From assembly GCA_001801025.1 (NCBI GenBank), contig MGWO01000013.1, forward strand, positions 202,476 to 266,475: a DNA stretch of 64,000 nt. The letters are read 5' to 3'. The notes under the pieces are model-generated. The model searched no databases. It was not told the DNA's origin and saw nothing but the letters and a program-made list of their open reading frames with translations. Origin of the DNA: Gallionellales bacterium GWA2_54_124. Its GTDB lineage: Bacteria; Pseudomonadota; Gammaproteobacteria; Burkholderiales; Gallionellaceae. Below are positions 51,358 through 60,543 of this stretch, one piece after another (the stretch's first letter is position 1; every line of letters starts with the position of its first letter). The translations under genes and the position numbers were made by a program.

Positions 51358-51995
51358 CGAAATTTCTCCGGATTATTTTCTGGCGAACATGCCCCCCATC
51401 TTGGCATCAATGTATTAGCGACCCCCAGATGATCCAAAATGCGTGCGACCACAAAATCTACCATATCCTGCACGCTCTGCGGCTGATAATAAAAGCCGGG
51501 ATTAGGCGGCATGATGACAGCCCCTGCTTGGGCGAGTTTGAGCATATTTTCCAGATGAATCACCGAAAAAGGCATTTCACGCGGTGCCAGAATCAAGGTG
51601 CGCTTTTCCTTGAGCATCACATCCGCCGCGCGCGCGATCAGATCATCGCTGATACCGCAGGCCACCTTAGCCAGCGTGCCCATCGTGCAGGGGCAGATCA
51701 CCATCGCATCGCCCGGATTGGAACCGGAGGCCATCGGCGCATACCAGTCGTCTCGACCGAACACCTGCAACTCACCGCTAAAGTCCCCCATGCGCTCCCG
51801 CAGCACGCGCACAGCTTCCGGCGGACGACTGGACAGCACCAGTCCCATTTCCTGTTTGGCAACGATTTGCGCCGCCTGTGAATACACCAGATGCACGCGC
51901 TGCCCGCTTTTCAACAGACATTCGAGCAGACGCATGCCGTAAGGCATTCCCGATGCACCGGTAAAAGCAAGGTTAATGGTTTTCACAACAGACAC
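51354..51995 (-). CDS. ubiX: Flavin prenyltransferase UbiX
   Basis: LAFTGASGMPYGMRLLECL; VICPCTMGTLAKVACGISDDLIARAADVMLKEKRTLILAPREMPFS. Confidence 0.96.
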   Translation of the reverse strand: MSVVKTINLAFTGASGMPYGMRLLECLLKSGQRVHLVYSQAAQIVAKQEMGLVLSSRPPEAVRVLRERMGDFSGELQVFGRDDWYAPMASGSNPGDAMVICPCTMGTLAKVACGISDDLIARAADVMLKEKRTLILAPREMPFSVIHLENMLKLAQAGAVIMPPNPGFYYQPQSVQDMVDFVVARILDHLGVANTLMPRWGACSPENNPEKFR

Positions 51996-52001
51996 TCCAG
52001 A

Positions 52002-52622
52002 CTATATAGTTTCTGCATTATCCATGAAACGGGCGGCAATCAGCCCGTTCACTGTGCCGAACAGCAGGGCGGCGGCGGCAAAAATGGGCATCAGGTAGGC
52101 GATCCCGGCATTCGGGATCAGCCACAGATACACCAGCGCCATCTGCCCTGCAATATGCGCAAAGGCCGCGCATACGCTGTGCGTGACAGGGCCGAACCAG
52201 CGCGGTGGCAGATGTTGCGCCAGTGCCAGCACCAGCAGGCTCAGCAGCGCACCGGTCAGCCCCAGAAAAAACCCCGGCGTTAAAAAGTTGCCGAACAACA
52301 AACTGCCGGCGAACACACGCAGCAGCGAAACCCATGCGGCCGTACGCCAACCGTAACGCGCCAGCACAATCAGCGTGACGATATTGGCAAGCCCGGGCTT
52401 CACCCCGGGCAAAGGCGATGGAATTGCCCCCTCCAGTATCGTCAAACCCAGTGCCACCGCCGCCATCCGCGCGATATGATGATCCTCTGCATTGGCGTGA
52501 AGCAAAATTCGGGAATCAGAATTCGGGATTCGGGATTCAGATTTTCCTGCATCCTGCATACCGGCTGCTGACACCTGCATCCTGCATCCTGCATCCTGCA
52601 TCTCAGTAGTTGAGGCTGTCAT
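52002..52622 (-). CDS. Gx transporter family / heptaprenyl diphosphate synthase component I-like membrane protein
   Basis: ILEGAIPSPLPGVKPGLANIVTLIVLARYGWRTAAWVSLLRVFAGSLLFGNFLTPGFFLGLTGALLSL; N-terminal about 40 aa encoded by a heptamer array, so the native start may be internal. Confidence 0.85.
   Translation of the reverse strand: MTASTTEMQDAGCRMQVSAAGMQDAGKSESRIPNSDSRILLHANAEDHHIARMAAVALGLTILEGAIPSPLPGVKPGLANIVTLIVLARYGWRTAAWVSLLRVFAGSLLFGNFLTPGFFLGLTGALLSLLVLALAQHLPPRWFGPVTHSVCAAFAHIAGQMALVYLWLIPNAGIAYLMPIFAAAALLFGTVNGLIAARFMDNAETI
52507..52602. repeat. Largest heptamer locus (5+8 units) at the 5' end of the Gx-family gene
   Basis: ATTCGGG AATCAGA ATTCGGG ATTCGGG ATTCAGA - TTTTC - CTGCATC CTGCATA CCGGCTG CTGACAC (CTGCATC)x4. 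Confidence 0.95.
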
Positions 52623-52983
52623 ATCGCTTGTGACTTCCGGCCAGTTCCACGCTTACCTGATTGGGCAGGCACAGCGCGACTTCCCCTGCCTGTTGCAGCC
52701 AGCCCTGACGTACACAGTACTGGCGCGGACCGGGATCTTTTGCGATACGCACCTTGCGATTCTCTATCGATATCAGGCTGACACCCAGAGGGCCTGGCAC
52801 TTCTATTTGCTGGTTCCGCGACAGGGACACCTCACGAAAAAGTTTGCCGCCACTGCGTATGATGGCCTTGTCGGCTATTTCGCCCGACCAGAACATCAGT
52901 GCAAGCAACACCACACCGCCCGTACCCATAATCAGCGTCAGCCAGTCACCCGGCTTGATGTGATCTAATGCGGGCGGTGACAT
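52603..52983 (-). CDS. NusG domain II-containing protein
   Basis: 126 aa single TM plus extracytoplasmic domain; GWLQQAGEVALCLPNQVSVEL; next to the Gx gene as is common. Confidence 0.75.
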   Translation of the reverse strand: MSPPALDHIKPGDWLTLIMGTGGVVLLALMFWSGEIADKAIIRSGGKLFREVSLSRNQQIEVPGPLGVSLISIENRKVRIAKDPGPRQYCVRQGWLQQAGEVALCLPNQVSVELAGSHKRYDSLNY

Positions 52984-52987
52984 GGCG

Positions 52988-53824
52988 TTAGGATAGTTCG
53001 CGGTGGCGCAACAATACCTGCTGCTGCGACTGAAAATGACGGCTCAGTTTCTCGCTGATATATACGGAACGATGCTGGCCTCCGGTACAGCCGATCGCAA
53101 TGGTCAAATAGCTGCGATTATCGGCAATAAAATGAGGCAGCCAGCGCTCGACAAAGCGACTGATGTCAGCAAACATCTCCTGAGTAGCCGGAGTATTTTC
53201 AAGAAATTCGATCACCGGCGCATCGCGACCGGTCAAAGGACGCAGCAGCGGATCATAAAAAGGGTTGGGCAAACAGCGCACATCAAAAACATAGTCCGCA
53301 TCAAGCGGAATGCCGTGCTTGAATCCGAAAGACTCAAATAAAAGCGTCATGCGTGCGCGATCTAATTTGATGAACTGCTTGATCCAGGCGCGCAAGGCGT
53401 TAGCGCCCAGCTCGCTGGTATCGATGTGATGCCCTATGTTGCTAATTTCGGAGAGCAACTCGCGCTCACACTCGACACATTCCGGCAGTGTCCTGACACC
53501 GTCGCTCAAGGGGTGCATGCGGCGCGTCTCGGAAAAACGCTTCACCAGCGTATCGGACTTGGCATCGAGAAACAGCACGTGCACCGCCAGATCTTTTTGC
53601 ATCAAATGCAGCAATATTTCAGGCAGTCGTTGCACGCTGTTGGCGCTGCGCACATCGATGCTGACCGCCATTTTGTCATAGCCTGCCGACAACAAATACT
53701 CAATCAAGCCCTTGAGCAATTCAGCCGGCAGGTTGTCAACGCAATAAAATCCGTTGTCTTCGAGCACCTTGAGCGCCACGCTTTTACCCGAACCTGACAG
53801 GCCGCTTAATAAAAATAACTGCAT
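52988..53824 (-). CDS. rapZ: RNase adapter protein RapZ
   Basis: [50 protein letters not shown]. Confidence 0.97.
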   Translation of the reverse strand: MQLFLLSGLSGSGKSVALKVLEDNGFYCVDNLPAELLKGLIEYLLSAGYDKMAVSIDVRSANSVQRLPEILLHLMQKDLAVHVLFLDAKSDTLVKRFSETRRMHPLSDGVRTLPECVECERELLSEISNIGHHIDTSELGANALRAWIKQFIKLDRARMTLLFESFGFKHGIPLDADYVFDVRCLPNPFYDPLLRPLTGRDAPVIEFLENTPATQEMFADISRFVERWLPHFIADNRSYLTIAIGCTGGQHRSVYISEKLSRHFQSQQQVLLRHRELS

Positions 53825-53826
53825 CG

Positions 53827-54765
53827 TCAGCCTCCGGCCAACATCTGATCATGCCGGCTGATAAATTCCTGCATGGTATTAATTCCGCGTTGTTGCAATA
53901 CAAAATTACGCGCCGCCGCCTCAACTAACACGGCGAGATTGCGTCCAGCCACCACAGGGATATTCACTGTGTTGATTTTCACGCCGATAATCTCCTGATG
54001 CGTGGCCACAAGCGGCAGACGCTCCATTTGCGACAGTTCACCATCTTGCGAGCGATGCAAATGCACAATCAACTTTAGGCTCTTTTTGCGACGCACGGCG
54101 GTTTCACCGAACATGGTGCGTATATTTAGCATACCGAGACCGCGCACCTCAAGAAAATCGCGCAACAATTCCGGACAGCGACCTTCTAGTGTATCGGGGG
54201 CGATGCGATGCAGTTCGACTACATCATCGGCAACCAGCCCGCTGCCACGCGTGATGAGCTCGAGCCCCAACTCGCTTTTCCCCACGGCACTCTCGCCGGT
54301 AATCATCACCCCGACACCCAGCACATCGAGAAATACACCGTGGCGCGTCGTCGATTCGGCTAATTCCTTAGCCAGATAGTGCCGGATCAGCCACATCAGA
54401 TGTACGCTGGGCTTGGAAGATGAAAAGAGAGGAATACTGGAGCGATTGGCAAACGCCATCAACTCGGGTGGAATTTCGTTATCGCCCGCCACGATCAGGC
54501 AGGTTGTGCCATTTTGTTCTATTTGTTCAAACGCCAGATTGCGTTCATCGAGACTCAGATTGCGAAGATAATCGAGTTCCGCCGTACTTAATACCTGAAC
54601 CCAACTTGGATGGATCAGACTCAGATGTCCGACCATTTCGCGATTGGAAGCCTCTACGGCTTCGCTATCAATAATTCTGTCTACACCATCGGTGCCTGCG
54701 ACGCGCCTAAGTTCCAGCCTGACTTGTTTGTCTTCAAACAATTGCCGGATATTGACCTGACTCAT
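53827..54765 (-). CDS. hprK: HPr kinase/phosphorylase
   Basis: [36 protein letters not shown]. Confidence 0.96.
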   Translation of the reverse strand: MSQVNIRQLFEDKQVRLELRRVAGTDGVDRIIDSEAVEASNREMVGHLSLIHPSWVQVLSTAELDYLRNLSLDERNLAFEQIEQNGTTCLIVAGDNEIPPELMAFANRSSIPLFSSSKPSVHLMWLIRHYLAKELAESTTRHGVFLDVLGVGVMITGESAVGKSELGLELITRGSGLVADDVVELHRIAPDTLEGRCPELLRDFLEVRGLGMLNIRTMFGETAVRRKKSLKLIVHLHRSQDGELSQMERLPLVATHQEIIGVKINTVNIPVVAGRNLAVLVEAAARNFVLQQRGINTMQEFISRHDQMLAGG

Positions 54766-55229
54766 GCAGCACTGTCCCAGTCAGCAAACAGTTGGTAAAT
54801 GCAAGCGGGATCGTCACAAGCTGTCAATTGCTCGCGGAATTTGGCATCGCTGAACATCTGCGCCAATTCCCCTAACAACTGCAAATGCAAGTCCGTCGCC
54901 AACTCCGGAACCAGTAACACAAAAATCAGTGTGACAGGCTGTCCGTCCGGCGCATCAAAAGGGATAGGGTGTGTTGTTCTGACGAACGCTGCCGTCGCAT
55001 CCCGCAATTTTGGAATTCGCCCATGCGGTATCGCAACCCCCTGTCCCAGTCCTGTTGAACCCAGCTTCTCACGCGCAAACAGGCTGTCAAATACCTGACT
55101 GCGCCCAATTTGCATCTCGTTTTCAAACAGCATACCGACGCGTTCAAAGACGCGCTTTTTGCTGGTGGATTCGGAATCCAGCAGAATATTGCCTGGGGAG
55201 AAGATTTTGCTGATCAAATTCATCGTCAT
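54762..55229 (-). CDS. ptsN: PTS IIA-like nitrogen regulatory protein PtsN
   Basis: GVAIPHGRIPKLRDATAAFVRT (His site); hprK-ptsN-hpf-rpoN context. Confidence 0.95.
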   Translation of the reverse strand: MTMNLISKIFSPGNILLDSESTSKKRVFERVGMLFENEMQIGRSQVFDSLFAREKLGSTGLGQGVAIPHGRIPKLRDATAAFVRTTHPIPFDAPDGQPVTLIFVLLVPELATDLHLQLLGELAQMFSDAKFREQLTACDDPACIYQLFADWDSAA

Positions 55230-55272
55230 CGCGCCTTAAACAATGGGCGGCAATCATGCCGCCCGTGGTGTT

Positions 55273-55593
55273 CTACTCTTCTGCTGCAACCTGGGTTTCA
55301 TCGTGGCGACGATCAGCCAGCTTTTCCTTATGCTTGATCACCTGACGATCCAGTTTATCGACCAGTGCATCGATGGCAGCATACAGGTTTTCATCTTCGC
55401 ATTCGACAAATACGTTCTTGCCGCTGATATGAACGGTTGCTTCCGCTTTTTGTTTGAGCTTATCAACAGAAAGAATGATGTTCACATCCAGCACATTGTC
55501 AAAATGACGCTTAATCTTGCTAAACTTACCCGTCGCATAGTCGCGAATGGCAGGTGTGATTTCCAGGTGGCGTCCGGTTATATGGAGGTTCAT
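55273..55593 (-). CDS. hpf: Ribosome hibernation promoting factor
   Basis: MNLHITGRHLEITPAIRDYATGKFSKIKRHFDNVLDV. Confidence 0.96.
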   Translation of the reverse strand: MNLHITGRHLEITPAIRDYATGKFSKIKRHFDNVLDVNIILSVDKLKQKAEATVHISGKNVFVECEDENLYAAIDALVDKLDRQVIKHKEKLADRRHDETQVAAEE

Positions 55594-55608
55594 TTTATGC
55601 TCCTTGTT

Positions 55609-57006
55609 TTAGAGTGATTTACGGAGATTCACCGGGAGTATATGCAGCGCTTCCCGATACTTTGCTATGGTGCGTCGGGCAACAACTATGCCCTGCTGCG
55701 CCAAGATTTCTGACATTCGGCCGTCCGTTAGTGGTTTGCTTGTATCTTCACCGCCGACCAGTTGTTTAATCAGTTCGCGTATTGCGGCAGAAGAACAGAC
55801 GCCGCCACTTTCCGTGACCAGACCGCTGCCAAAGAAATATTTAAATTCATAAATTCCACGCGGCGTACGCATAAATTTTTGCGTCGTGCCGCGTGAAACA
55901 GTTGACTCGTGCATCTCAAGCACATCGGCTATTTCGCGCAAAACCAGCGGGCGCATAGCGATGTCACCGTGTTCAAGAAAAGCCCCCTGCCTATCGACAA
56001 TCGCCTGCGCGACCCGCAATATGGTATCAAAACGCTGCCGCAGACTCTTAATCAGCCAGCTCGCTTCCTGCAATTGCGACACCAGCGGCGCGCCCGATTT
56101 ATCATCCCGCTGCTGCAAAATATTCGCATACATCTGATTTACGCGCAGCTTCGGCATCGCATCTGCATTCAGTCTGGCGCGCCATTTTCCCTTATGCTGC
56201 TCGACAATCACATCCGGCACGACATAGTCAGCCACACTCCGGTCAAACTCGCAACCGGGCTTAGGGTTCAGGCTGACAATCAATTCCTGTGCCACACGCA
56301 AACTGGCATCGGAGCAACGCAGCAGTTTTTTAATTCTGGCAAAATCATGTGCGGCCAAAAGATCAAGATTCCCGTTCACAAGACTCATCGCCAGCTCACG
56401 CCCCGGCGTCTGCTCCGGCAACGCCTTCAACTGCAAGGCCAGACATTCACTCAACGTCCGCGCCCCAAGCCCCGGACGATCAAGATACTGCAGCTGTACC
56501 AGCGCCGTTTCAAGATCATCCAAGGTCAAGCCCAGTTCCACCGGCAACAACCCGGCTAATTCTGCCAAATCCTGCAACATATAACCATTTTCATCCAGCG
56601 CATCGATCAGCATCCCGATCACCTGCCTGTCCCGACCATCTAACTGACTGACCGATAGCTGGCTGTGCAAATACTCCCGCATGCTGGCCTGCAGCGCCGC
56701 CTGCTCAGGATACGCGTCGCTTTCATCATCAGCGCCGCGCGTCTCGGCATTCCACTCAAACGGCTCATCCTCGCCGCGTTCCGATTCGGCATTATCCGCC
56801 TGTGCATGGTCTTCACGAACAGGTTCGCCTGATAATGCGTGATATACAGACTCATCACCCAATTCCAGCATCGGATTTTCATCGAGCATCCGATCAATTT
56901 CCTGTTGCATATCCAGCGTAGAGAGCTGAAGCAAGCGAATGGATTGTTGCAACTGAGGCGTGAGCGTCAGCTGCTGAGACATGCGAAGTTGTAAAGAGGC
57001 TTTCAT
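55609..57006 (-). CDS. rpoN: RNA polymerase sigma-54 factor
   Basis: LTLTPQLQQSIRLLQLSTLDMQQEID; RPLTDGRMSEILAQQGIVVARRTIAKYREAL (RpoN box ARRTIAKYRE). Confidence 0.98.
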   Translation of the reverse strand: MKASLQLRMSQQLTLTPQLQQSIRLLQLSTLDMQQEIDRMLDENPMLELGDESVYHALSGEPVREDHAQADNAESERGEDEPFEWNAETRGADDESDAYPEQAALQASMREYLHSQLSVSQLDGRDRQVIGMLIDALDENGYMLQDLAELAGLLPVELGLTLDDLETALVQLQYLDRPGLGARTLSECLALQLKALPEQTPGRELAMSLVNGNLDLLAAHDFARIKKLLRCSDASLRVAQELIVSLNPKPGCEFDRSVADYVVPDVIVEQHKGKWRARLNADAMPKLRVNQMYANILQQRDDKSGAPLVSQLQEASWLIKSLRQRFDTILRVAQAIVDRQGAFLEHGDIAMRPLVLREIADVLEMHESTVSRGTTQKFMRTPRGIYEFKYFFGSGLVTESGGVCSSAAIRELIKQLVGGEDTSKPLTDGRMSEILAQQGIVVARRTIAKYREALHILPVNLRKSL

Positions 57007-57049
57007 TACTTAATTATTCAATATCCGCGATCATTCTACCCAAATCACC

Positions 57050-57772
57050 TCAAAGCTTGAAGTTTTCACCCAGATAGACTTTTCGGACACCTTCATTGTA
57101 GATGATTTCATCCGGTTTGCCTTCCGCCATTACCGCGCCTGCATTAATGATATAGGCGCGATCGCAGATACCCAGTGTTTCCCGCACGTTGTGATCGGTG
57201 ATGAGCACACCGATGTTGCGCTCTTTGAGGAAACGGATAATTTTCTGAATATCCAGTACCGCAATCGGATCGACCCCGGCAAACGGCTCATCGAGCAGAA
57301 TAAAACGCGGATTGGTTGCCAGCGCGCGGGCAATTTCCACCCGGCGACGCTCGCCGCCTGACAGACTGATCGCCGGATTGTTTCTTATTCCCTGTATGTG
57401 CAGATCGTGGAGTAACTCTTCTAAGCGGCGGTCGATTTCCTCATCGGACAAGTCCTGCAATTCCAGCACGGCCTGAATATTTTGCGCCACGGTCATGCGC
57501 CTGAAAATGGACGCCTCCTGTGGCAAATACCCCAAACCCAGTCGTGCACGGCGATGGATAGGAAGATGGGTAATATCCCTGTCATCGATGGTAATTTTTC
57601 CACCATCGGCAGCGACAAGCCCCACGATCATATAAAAGGACGTGGTTTTTCCGGCACCATTAGGACCTAGCAATCCGACCACTTCACCGCTTTTGACCGA
57701 CAACGACGCATCATGCACTACCGTGCGCAATCCATACTTTTTCTTTAACGCGACCGCACGCAATTCGCTCAT
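57050..57772 (-). CDS. lptB: LPS export ABC transporter ATP-binding protein LptB
   Basis: [54 protein letters not shown]. Confidence 0.97.
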   Translation of the reverse strand: MSELRAVALKKKYGLRTVVHDASLSVKSGEVVGLLGPNGAGKTTSFYMIVGLVAADGGKITIDDRDITHLPIHRRARLGLGYLPQEASIFRRMTVAQNIQAVLELQDLSDEEIDRRLEELLHDLHIQGIRNNPAISLSGGERRRVEIARALATNPRFILLDEPFAGVDPIAVLDIQKIIRFLKERNIGVLITDHNVRETLGICDRAYIINAGAVMAEGKPDEIIYNEGVRKVYLGENFKL

Positions 57773-58314
57773 TTTCGTTCCAGAGCAGGCTTGGTCTCTG
57801 CACCCTCTTTAGGTTTGGGGAACAGAACCGCATGCACGCGGCCCGGCGTACCCGCTGCAGAATTTTTGCTGTCAGCCTGAAAAATTTCTGTTTTTGAATT
57901 GTAGGTCACGTGATCACCGCGCACCTCGTCCTGCGCACGCTTGACCCGCGCCTGAATGTAAAAATCGACCGTATCAGCCCGCGTATCGTATTCGATGCGC
58001 TCGCCAAAGCCTTCCACATATTCGTCGAGGCCTTCGCGCTTTTGCCTGAAACTGGCTGTGCGACCATAGGCTGTGCCGCGCTGAAATCCGGCCTTATCCT
58101 GCACCACGACCACTTTGTCACCGCGAAACACCATGGTGCCCTGCGTCAAAACCACATGCCCTGTAAAAGTACTGATTTGTTTTGCATCATCGACAACGAC
58201 CTGATCCGCATCGATATCAATGGGTTTATCACGGTCGGCTCGCTCAGCCTGACAGAGCCCTGATACGGAGAACAGCAGCAAAAACAACGAAAATTTATTT
58301 AACATGGTGTTCAC
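57769..58314 (-). CDS. lptA: LPS transport periplasmic protein LptA
   Basis: Signal peptide; [31 protein letters not shown]. Confidence 0.95.
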   Translation of the reverse strand: MNTMLNKFSLFLLLFSVSGLCQAERADRDKPIDIDADQVVVDDAKQISTFTGHVVLTQGTMVFRGDKVVVVQDKAGFQRGTAYGRTASFRQKREGLDEYVEGFGERIEYDTRADTVDFYIQARVKRAQDEVRGDHVTYNSKTEIFQADSKNSAAGTPGRVHAVLFPKPKEGAETKPALERK

Positions 58315-58870
58315 TTCTGACGTGAGAGAGCAATTTCATAGTACGCGCTTTATTATCCATTTCAAGACCGATCGCATGCACCGTATTGCTTAAATTGACC
58401 ATGGTGACGGGTCTATCCGTATTTGCCCAGTCCTGATTCGGCAATACGCGCAAATATTCGGTTTTCAGCGTCATCGCAGACTGATCGCCGCCAGCCTCTC
58501 GCCGCACAACGACAGCTTCATGAAACAAAACTTCATCGCCACGGCTTGAAACATTACCCCGGTTTCCATTGACATATAAAGGCGGACGTTCAGACGACAG
58601 CATCGTCACGCGAGGTAAATCAAGCTCTGTGGTATCGTGATCCGGATAGTGCCGCATCTGTTTCGCCGACAGTAAAAAGCGCGGCTCGCCCTGCAAGTCC
58701 ATTTTAGTTGCATGAAAATTGTCCATAATTCCATCGGGATCATGCCGCTGATTATTGGCTGCAACAGCAATTTCCTGCTGCACCTGCTTATCCAGCCAGT
58801 AAACCCCCGCAAGCAATACCAGCAAAGGCAACAACGGCAACCAATAGCGGTACCTGGAAACAAAAATCAT
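58295..58870 (-). CDS. lptC: LPS export protein LptC
   Basis: Single TM, between kdsC and lptA; DNFHATKMDLQGEPRFLLSAKQMRHYPDHDTTELDLP. Confidence 0.94.
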   Translation of the reverse strand: MIFVSRYRYWLPLLPLLVLLAGVYWLDKQVQQEIAVAANNQRHDPDGIMDNFHATKMDLQGEPRFLLSAKQMRHYPDHDTTELDLPRVTMLSSERPPLYVNGNRGNVSSRGDEVLFHEAVVVRREAGGDQSAMTLKTEYLRVLPNQDWANTDRPVTMVNLSNTVHAIGLEMDNKARTMKLLSHVRSEHHVK

Positions 58871-59385
58871 TTCAAATAGGGTGCCAACTGAGCATCCAGC
58901 GTACCCTGCGCGGACATAATCAACTCACAGACTTCACGGACGGCACCATAACCACCGCTACGCTTTGTCATATAGTGCGAATGTGCTTGCACTAATTGCG
59001 GCGACTCAGGGACGGTAATTGCGAGCCCCACATGACGCATCACACACAGGTCAACGACATCATCCCCCATGTAAGCGGCAGCATCCCGTGACAATTGCAG
59101 CTTGCCGAGCAAATCGACCATCGCTTCAAGTTTGCGCTCGACCCCCTGATACACATGAGCAATACCGAGATTCTGCGCGCGCATTTCAACACAACGTGAA
59201 GTCCGGCCGGTAATGATAGCGACCTCGACGCCACTGGCACGGAGCATTTTAATGCCATGACCATCGAGCGAATTGAAGCGTTTAAATTCTTCACCCGAAT
59301 CCGACAGAAACAAACCGCCATCGGTCATCACACCATCCACATCGAAAGCAACCAGACGGATCAATTTTGCACGGCTTAAAAACAT
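58867..59385 (-). CDS. kdsC: 3-deoxy-D-manno-octulosonate 8-phosphate phosphatase KdsC
   Basis: HAD motif LVAFDVDGVMTDGGLFLSDSGEEFKRF. Confidence 0.96.
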   Translation of the reverse strand: MFLSRAKLIRLVAFDVDGVMTDGGLFLSDSGEEFKRFNSLDGHGIKMLRASGVEVAIITGRTSRCVEMRAQNLGIAHVYQGVERKLEAMVDLLGKLQLSRDAAAYMGDDVVDLCVMRHVGLAITVPESPQLVQAHSHYMTKRSGGYGAVREVCELIMSAQGTLDAQLAPYLK

Positions 59386-59422
59386 AGAAACCTCGCGAGA
59401 GTGGTAGTAAGTAAAAACGTCT

Positions 59423-60409
59423 TTAAATCACTTTTGCGTGCAGCAAATCGTGCATATTCAATGCACCGACCAGTTGATGCTGCGTGTTGACCACTAGCAT
59501 TTGACTGATATTGTGTTGCTCCATCAACTGCACAGCCTCGACCGCCAAGCTCTCTTCGCCTATGCAGCGGGGATTGACGGACATCACACTCTTGACCGGT
59601 GTGGTACCGAAATCCAGCTTCTTTTCCAGCGTACGCCGCAAATCGCCATCGGTAAAAATCCCCAACACCCCACCGTGAGCATCAACTATCGCAGTCATAC
59701 CGACGCCTTTACGGGACATTTCCATCAGCGCCTCGCTCAGCATCGCCCCCTCCTGCACCAACGGCATACGCGAACCGCTGCGCATTACATCGCGCACCAG
59801 CGTCAACAAACGCCGCCCCAGACTGCCGCCCGGATGGGATCTGGCAAAATTTTCAGCACTAAACCCCTTCGCATCGAGCAGCGCAACGGCCAGCGCATCA
59901 CCTAACGCCAAGGATGCGGTGGTACTGGCGGTCGGCGCCAACCCCATCGGGCATGCTTCCTTGTCAACCGCGGCGTTCAGATGCACATCGGCCACGCGAG
60001 CCAGACTGGAGGCGGGATTACCGGTCATGCTGATCAGCTTTGCCCCCTGACGTTTCAGGATAGGCACGATCGTCATCAATTCCTGACTCTCGCCCGAATA
60101 AGACAGTGCAATAAACACATCGGAACTGGCGACCATACCCAGATCACCGTGACTGGCCTCACCCGGATGCACAAAGTAAGCGGGCGTACCGGTACTGGAC
60201 ATGGTGGCAGCGATTTTTCGGGCGATATGACCGGATTTACCCATACCGCTGACAATCACACGACCTTCACAACGCAGAATCACATCCAGCGCTTGCAGAA
60301 AATGATCATCCAGACGCTGGCTTAACGCCAGAACAGCAGCGGCTTCGATATCGAGAACCTGACGACCCAGTTGAAGCGCGCGCGGCGCATCGGCAAGAAA
60401 TTTATTCAT
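59423..60409 (-). CDS. kdsD: Arabinose-5-phosphate isomerase KdsD
   Basis: SIS domain (VIVSGMGKSGHIARKIAATMSSTGTPAYFVHP) plus CBS pair. Confidence 0.96.
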   Translation of the reverse strand: MNKFLADAPRALQLGRQVLDIEAAAVLALSQRLDDHFLQALDVILRCEGRVIVSGMGKSGHIARKIAATMSSTGTPAYFVHPGEASHGDLGMVASSDVFIALSYSGESQELMTIVPILKRQGAKLISMTGNPASSLARVADVHLNAAVDKEACPMGLAPTASTTASLALGDALAVALLDAKGFSAENFARSHPGGSLGRRLLTLVRDVMRSGSRMPLVQEGAMLSEALMEMSRKGVGMTAIVDAHGGVLGIFTDGDLRRTLEKKLDFGTTPVKSVMSVNPRCIGEESLAVEAVQLMEQHNISQMLVVNTQHQLVGALNMHDLLHAKVI

Positions 60410-60543
60410 ACCGCATTATAGCAAGCCATTGAGGCATGGATAGTCGTAAGTCAGGCAATAAATTGCGCTCGCGCTGTTTTTAAATCTTTGCAAACTGAGC
60501 AAGAGTACGGCATTATCAAATCATTGATTTTCTCCTCACGAAG

